A stretch of 64,000 nt of DNA, taken from assembly GCA_020025195.1 (NCBI GenBank), contig JAHHSN010000002.1, positions 45,014 to 109,013 of the forward strand. Reading direction: 5' to 3'. A program made the translations under genes and the position numbers. Numbering within the stretch: the stretch's first letter is position 1; every line of letters starts with the position of its first letter. This stretch comes from Angelakisella sp. (GTDB lineage Bacteria > Bacillota > Clostridia > Oscillospirales > Ruminococcaceae). Under the pieces are notes generated by a model. The model was given only the letters and a program-made list of their open reading frames with translations, made no database searches and was not told the origin of the DNA. This document shows positions 60,527-64,000 of this stretch, piece by piece.

Positions 60527-62050
60527 ATGCCGGGAATCCGCGGAATCAATACCAGTGCGATCGAGATCCGACGCCGCGTTTTTACCGAAGTAGCGCGGCT
60601 TGCCTATGAGGGAGGGGACTACTCCCGCATTGAGGAGCTGCCTTATAAGATCATACCGAGTGATAAAGCGTCTTATCAGGGAAGTATTTTTTTGGAGCGG
60701 GCCATTGTCGGGGAGCGCATCCGTCTTGCAATGGGACTCAACCTTCGTCCCACCGACCAGCACGCACCGCTTTCCGAGGGCGTGGAGGAGAGCGCCATCC
60801 CGGAAAAATACTATGAGCCGCCCCTCATCAATATCATCAAATTTGCCTGCCATGGCTGCCCGGAAAAACGTTATTTCGTCACCAATTCCTGTCAGGGCTG
60901 CCTTGCTCACCCCTGCAAGGAGGTCTGCCCGCGGGATGTCATCACCTTTGACAGCCACGGCCACAGCAAGATCGACCTTGAAAAGTGCATCAAGTGTGGG
61001 CGCTGCGCGGCGGTCTGCCCCTATAATGCCATCGTTCTGCAGGAGCGCCCCTGTGCCAAGGCCTGCGGGATGAACGCGATCCATTCCGACGAAAACGGCA
61101 GAGCCGAGATTGACTATGACCGCTGTGTTTCCTGCGGAATGTGTCTTGTAAACTGTCCCTTCAACGCCATTCTGGATAAGAGCCAGATTTTCCAGCTCAT
61201 TCAGGCGCTCAACCAAGGAGAAAAGGTGATCGCCATTGTGGCGCCTGCTTTTGTGGGACAGCTGGGAAGCGATATGACCCCCGAAAAGCTGAAAACAGCG
61301 ATGAAGCAGCTGGGCTTCCGTCATGTGGCGGAGGTGGCGGTTGGCGCCGACCTCTGCACGCTGGATGAGGCCCGCGATTTCCTCGAAAAGGTGCCGGAGA
61401 TGCAGCCCTTTATGGCGACCTCCTGCTGCCCCAGCTGGTCGGTCATGGCCAAAAAGCTGTTTCCCGACCTTGCCCCCTATATTTCGATGGCGCTCACCCC
61501 CATGGTGCTTACTGCCCGCCTCTGCAAGCGGCAGCACCCCGGGCAGAAGGTGGCGTTTATCGGGCCCTGCAGCGCCAAAAAGCTGGAGGCTTCCCGGCGT
61601 TCTGTTCGCAGTGAAGTGGACTTTGTGCTCACTTTTGAGGAAGTGATGGGCATGTTTGAGGCAAAGGGCATTCGGTTTGATGAGATCACCGAGACGCACC
61701 AGCTCCGGGAAGGCACCGCAGCCGGTCGCGGCTTTGCCGTCTCCGGCGGCGTAGCGGCGGCGGTCAAGGAGGCCATCTCGCACATCGACCCCACCCGGGA
61801 GGTCAAGACCGTCTCGGCGGAGGGGTTGGCGGATTGCCGCAAGATGCTGATGCTGGCCAAGGCCGGAAAGTATAACGGCTACCTGCTGGAGGGCATGGCG
61901 TGCCCCGGCGGATGCGTTGCCGGCGCCGGTACCCTGCAGCCCATCGAAAAATCCATCGCCAACATCAAAGCCTATCAGGCGCTGGCCCCGGAAAAGAGCG
62001 CGGTCGATTCCAAGTACGACATCGAGCTGCCGCTTCTTCTGGATGACTGA
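60527..62050 (+). CDS. [FeFe]-hydrogenase, group-B-like, with multiple ferredoxin clusters
   Basis: 507 residues. A Cys-rich N-terminal half carries several [4Fe-4S] sets (residues 108-134, 154-164 and 200-210), followed by the H-cluster domain. The H-cluster motifs are TSCCPSW (Cys300/301), GPCSAKK (Cys348) and MACPGGCVAG (Cys459/463). The GPC and CVAGAG forms differ from the MPC and CINGGG of group A and fit group B. It likely couples reduced ferredoxin to proton reduction, a natural outlet for ferredoxin from Bcd-Etf. No NADH-binding subunits or maturation genes are adjacent. The grouping is by motif memory. Confidence 0.85.
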   Translation: MPGIRGINTSAIEIRRRVFTEVARLAYEGGDYSRIEELPYKIIPSDKASYQGSIFLERAIVGERIRLAMGLNLRPTDQHAPLSEGVEESAIPEKYYEPPLINIIKFACHGCPEKRYFVTNSCQGCLAHPCKEVCPRDVITFDSHGHSKIDLEKCIKCGRCAAVCPYNAIVLQERPCAKACGMNAIHSDENGRAEIDYDRCVSCGMCLVNCPFNAILDKSQIFQLIQALNQGEKVIAIVAPAFVGQLGSDMTPEKLKTAMKQLGFRHVAEVAVGADLCTLDEARDFLEKVPEMQPFMATSCCPSWSVMAKKLFPDLAPYISMALTPMVLTARLCKRQHPGQKVAFIGPCSAKKLEASRRSVRSEVDFVLTFEEVMGMFEAKGIRFDEITETHQLREGTAAGRGFAVSGGVAAAVKEAISHIDPTREVKTVSAEGLADCRKMLMLAKAGKYNGYLLEGMACPGGCVAGAGTLQPIEKSIANIKAYQALAPEKSAVDSKYDIELPLLLDD

Positions 62051-62059
62051 GTATAAGAA

Positions 62060-62101
62060 AAGAGAGCCGATCCCATCCGAAAAGGGGTCGGCTTTTCTCT
62101 T
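62060..62101 (+). terminator. Terminator of the hydrogenase gene
   Basis: AGAGAGCCGATCCC and GGGGTCGGCTTTTCTCTT arms. Confidence 0.8.
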
Positions 62102-62155
62102 GTGGGCGGGAGGGCTCTGTGCTATCATTAAAATATCAAGATAAGAAGGAGCAGT

Positions 62156-62692
62156 ATGATGACCGGTAAAAAACGTCTTTTGTCCGTCCTCGGCGTGATC
62201 GTGCTTCTCGCGGCGGTGTTTTTTGTGCTGCAGCCGCTTGCGGGAGGGGAGGACGGAGCCTCGCTTCCGCCCCCGTCGGGGCAGGAGGAGACCCTTCCTC
62301 CCGAGCCCCTGCTTCCGGAGCCGTCTGATCCCTCGCCGGAGCCGCCGGTCATCCGGGAGGACGGCTGGTATTCCTCTCCGGAGGAGGTCGCCCTCTATCT
62401 CACCGCCTACGGCGCCCTTCCCGGCAACTTCCTCACCAAGGAGGAGGCGCGGGAGCTGGGCTGGGACCCCGGGGAGGGCAATCTCTGGGAGGTCGCGGAG
62501 GGAATGTCCATCGGCGGCGACCGCTTTGGCAACCGCGAGGGACTGCTCCCCAAAAAGAGGGGACGGCAGTGGTATGAGTGCGACGTCAACTATGAGGGCG
62601 GGTTTCGCGGAACGGAACGCATCCTCTTTTCGGATGACGGGCTGATCTATTATACTGCCGACCACTACGAAAGTTTTACCGAGATCGGATAA
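62156..62692 (+). CDS. Barnase-like secreted ribonuclease
   Basis: 178 residues: a hydrophobic N-terminal anchor or signal (residues 8-28), a Pro/Glu-rich spacer (30-68), then a barnase fold. The catalytic set is intact: Lys95 (LTKEEARELGW), Glu141 (YECDVNYEGGF), Arg151 and Arg155 (FRGTERILFS), and His170 (ADHYESFTEI). It should cleave RNA after G. The gene starts at either of two adjacent ATGs after AAGGAG. The next gene is its barstar inhibitor, 11 nt away. Confidence 0.93.
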   Translation: MMTGKKRLLSVLGVIVLLAAVFFVLQPLAGGEDGASLPPPSGQEETLPPEPLLPEPSDPSPEPPVIREDGWYSSPEEVALYLTAYGALPGNFLTKEEARELGWDPGEGNLWEVAEGMSIGGDRFGNREGLLPKKRGRQWYECDVNYEGGFRGTERILFSDDGLIYYTADHYESFTEIG

Positions 62693-62703
62693 AGGAGGAA
62701 CCC

Positions 62704-63000
62704 ATGGCACTTATCTATCTGGACGGCCGCCGCATGACCGACCGGGCCGCGGCACACGGGGAACTTGCCAAAAAGCTCTCCCTTCCCGAACACTACGGGC
62801 GCAACCTTGACGCCCTTTGGGATCTCCTCACCGAGGGGGAGGAACGGGAGGTCTGTCTCCTCTTTGCAGGTTCCATGCTGGCGTCGCTGGGCGGCTACGG
62901 CGCCGAGCTTCTCCGCACCTTTTATGAGGCGGCGGAGGAGACCCCGGGGCTTAGCTTCCGCGCGGCCTCTGAGGAGGAAAGTGAAAACGTCCTTCTCTGA
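62704..63000 (+). CDS. Barstar-like ribonuclease inhibitor
   Basis: 98 residues matching the barstar family: start ALIYLDGRRMTDRAAAHGEL, then YGRNLDALWDLLTEGEE, the region that docks into the barnase active site (Asp/Trp/Asp side). Made from the same message as the RNase, 11 nt after it, so the host is protected from any cytoplasmic enzyme. GGAGG ribosome site. Confidence 0.92.
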   Translation: MALIYLDGRRMTDRAAAHGELAKKLSLPEHYGRNLDALWDLLTEGEEREVCLLFAGSMLASLGGYGAELLRTFYEAAEETPGLSFRAASEEESENVLL

Positions 63001-63029
63001 TATCTTTTGTAACCCTTGGGAGGAAAACC

Positions 63030-63581
63030 ATGCATCCCGTGAAACACTTTAGAACCATCACCCGCCACCGGCATCTGGTCATGAAAAACTGCTTTGCCGT
63101 CGGGCTTTATAAAAGAGGCCTGCTTCACGACCTCTCCAAATACGGCCCCACCGAATTCTGGGCGGGGGCCAAATACTATGAAGGAACCCACAGCCCCACG
63201 CTGGAGGAGCGCAAGGCGGAGGGACGTTCCCTCGCGTGGATGCACCACAAGGGACACAACCGCCATCACTTTGAATACTGGAACGACCTGAACCCCAAGA
63301 CCCGCCTTTATGAGCCGGTGGAGATGCCGACTGAATTTTTGGTGGAGATGGTGATGGACCGCATCGCCGCGAGCCAAAATTATAAGGGAAAGGATTATAC
63401 CGATGCCGCCCCGCTGGAATATCTGGAGCACGCGGGCTATAATCCCCGGATGCACCCCGAGACCTACCGGAAGCTCCGCTTCCTCCTTACGATGCTGAAG
63501 AACCGGGGACGGGAGGAGACCTTCCGCTTTATCCGGGAGACGGTGCTTCGGGAGCTTCCTTTTGGGGAGGAGAGCGTATGA
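63030..63581 (+). CDS. DUF5662-like protein
   Basis: 183 residues, His-rich helical protein. GLLHDLSKYGPTEFWAGAKY and AWMHHKGHNRHHFEYWND resemble the DUF5662 family, whose HD/HH motifs suggest a metal-dependent phosphohydrolase fold. No function is known. A ribosome site (GGGAGGA) precedes it, 29 nt after barstar. Its stop overlaps the next start as ATGA. Confidence 0.7.
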   Translation: MHPVKHFRTITRHRHLVMKNCFAVGLYKRGLLHDLSKYGPTEFWAGAKYYEGTHSPTLEERKAEGRSLAWMHHKGHNRHHFEYWNDLNPKTRLYEPVEMPTEFLVEMVMDRIAASQNYKGKDYTDAAPLEYLEHAGYNPRMHPETYRKLRFLLTMLKNRGREETFRFIRETVLRELPFGEESV

Positions 63582-64000
63582 GACTTTATGCGGCGCCCTT
63601 GGAGGGCGTGACCGGTTTTCTCTACCGCCGGGCGCACCACGAGTGCTTTCCCGGCCTTACCCGCTACTATATCCCCTTTATCGCCCCCAAAAAGACCGGG
63701 CGTTTCACGACGAGGGAGAAGAATGACATCGCTCCGGAGCGGAACGCCGGCGTGCCCGCCGTTCCGCAGGTGCTCACGAATGACGCCGCCCAGTTCCTCC
63801 ACACCACGGAGCTTTTGGCGGAGCTTGGCTACCGTGAGGTGAACTTAAATCTCGGCTGTCCCTCCCCGACGGTGGTAACGAAGGGGAAGGGGGCGGGACT
63901 TTTGGGGGACCCGGAACGGCTGGACCGCCTTTTGGAGGAGATCTTCCGCGGTTCGGTCCTGCCGGTCTCGGTCAAGACCCGCGCGGGGCTTACCTCCTTT
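63578..64000 (+). CDS. dus: tRNA-dihydrouridine synthase (N-terminal part)
   Basis: The first 141 codons of a Dus enzyme run off the right edge. Begins MRLYAAPLEGVTGFLYRRAH, then VNLNLGCPSPTVVTKGKGAG (catalytic Cys in GCP), with the FMN-binding barrel continuing. Reduces uridine to dihydrouridine in tRNA with NADPH. Coupled to DUF5662 by a 4-nt ATGA overlap. Confidence 0.92.
   Translation, partial: MRLYAAPLEGVTGFLYRRAHHECFPGLTRYYIPFIAPKKTGRFTTREKNDIAPERNAGVPAVPQVLTNDAAQFLHTTELLAELGYREVNLNLGCPSPTVVTKGKGAGLLGDPERLDRLLEEIFRGSVLPVSVKTRAGLTSF

Overview
The window is a gene-dense, fairly GC-rich piece of a Firmicutes chromosome. Gene content points to an anaerobic, spore-forming, butyrate-producing Clostridia of the Oscillospiraceae type (Intestinimonas/Flavonifractor-like; this placement is inferred from gene content, not from a search). 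The support is a complete thiolase-to-Bcd/EtfAB butyryl-CoA operon, an [FeFe]-hydrogenase, rubrerythrin, BofA and CotF-type spore proteins, SpoVD/SpoVE-like division genes, and a meso-DAP wall (DapL, DapF, and a MurE with a DNPR motif). I see no tRNA, rRNA, CRISPR array, insertion sequence or prophage.

Layout. 1-4.2 kb: the tail of a DUF3783 gene, rubrerythrin, a low-Mr phosphatase with an EFR1 flavodoxin/ferredoxin, a gamma-carbonic anhydrase and ndk. 4.2-10.9 kb, minus strand: coaD-thl-crt-hbd-bcd-etfB-etfA, read from a strong promoter that carries a striking triple TTGACAA-type operator. 11.4-18.3 kb: NUDIX-DUF523, a HAD phosphatase with an RluA-type pseudouridine synthase, PrmA-VanY, YaaL-BofA, and a small spore cluster that includes an unlisted 37-codon gene behind a sigma-G-like promoter. 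18.6-26.9 kb: carbamate kinase, THEP1 NTPase with acyl-ACP thioesterase, DUF308, a ROK glucokinase, a PspA-YdjG-YdjI membrane-stress cluster and a YjdF-like membrane protein. 26.9-31.9 kb: a pyrimidine locus made of a PreA-like oxidoreductase and a LacI regulator diverging from codB-codA. 32-35.6 kb, minus strand: dapF-dapL and manA-HD. 35.7-37.8 kb: groESL under CIRCE control.

38-46 kb: ylxM-ffh-rpsP-khpA-rimM-trmD-DUF554, ptsH, uvrC, rsmD and a coiled-coil gene. 46.4-60.3 kb: the division and cell-wall (dcw) cluster, mraZ-rsmH-ftsL-spoVD-murE-murF-mraY-ftsW-murG-murA-ftsQ-ftsZ, which lacks murD and ftsA. 60.5-64 kb: a group-B-like [FeFe]-hydrogenase, a barnase/barstar pair, DUF5662 and the start of a tRNA-dihydrouridine synthase.

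Working together: the butyrate operon re-oxidises NADH and bifurcates electrons through EtfAB-Bcd to ferredoxin, and the hydrogenase is a plausible outlet for that ferredoxin. The operator architecture ahead of coaD resembles a redox-regulator (Rex-type) site, which would tie CoA supply and butyrate formation to the NADH/NAD ratio. The most promising leads are this operator, the PreA-like protein lacking its active-site cysteine, the sigma-G-type micro-gene, a second degenerate CIRCE, and the unusual dcw gene set.
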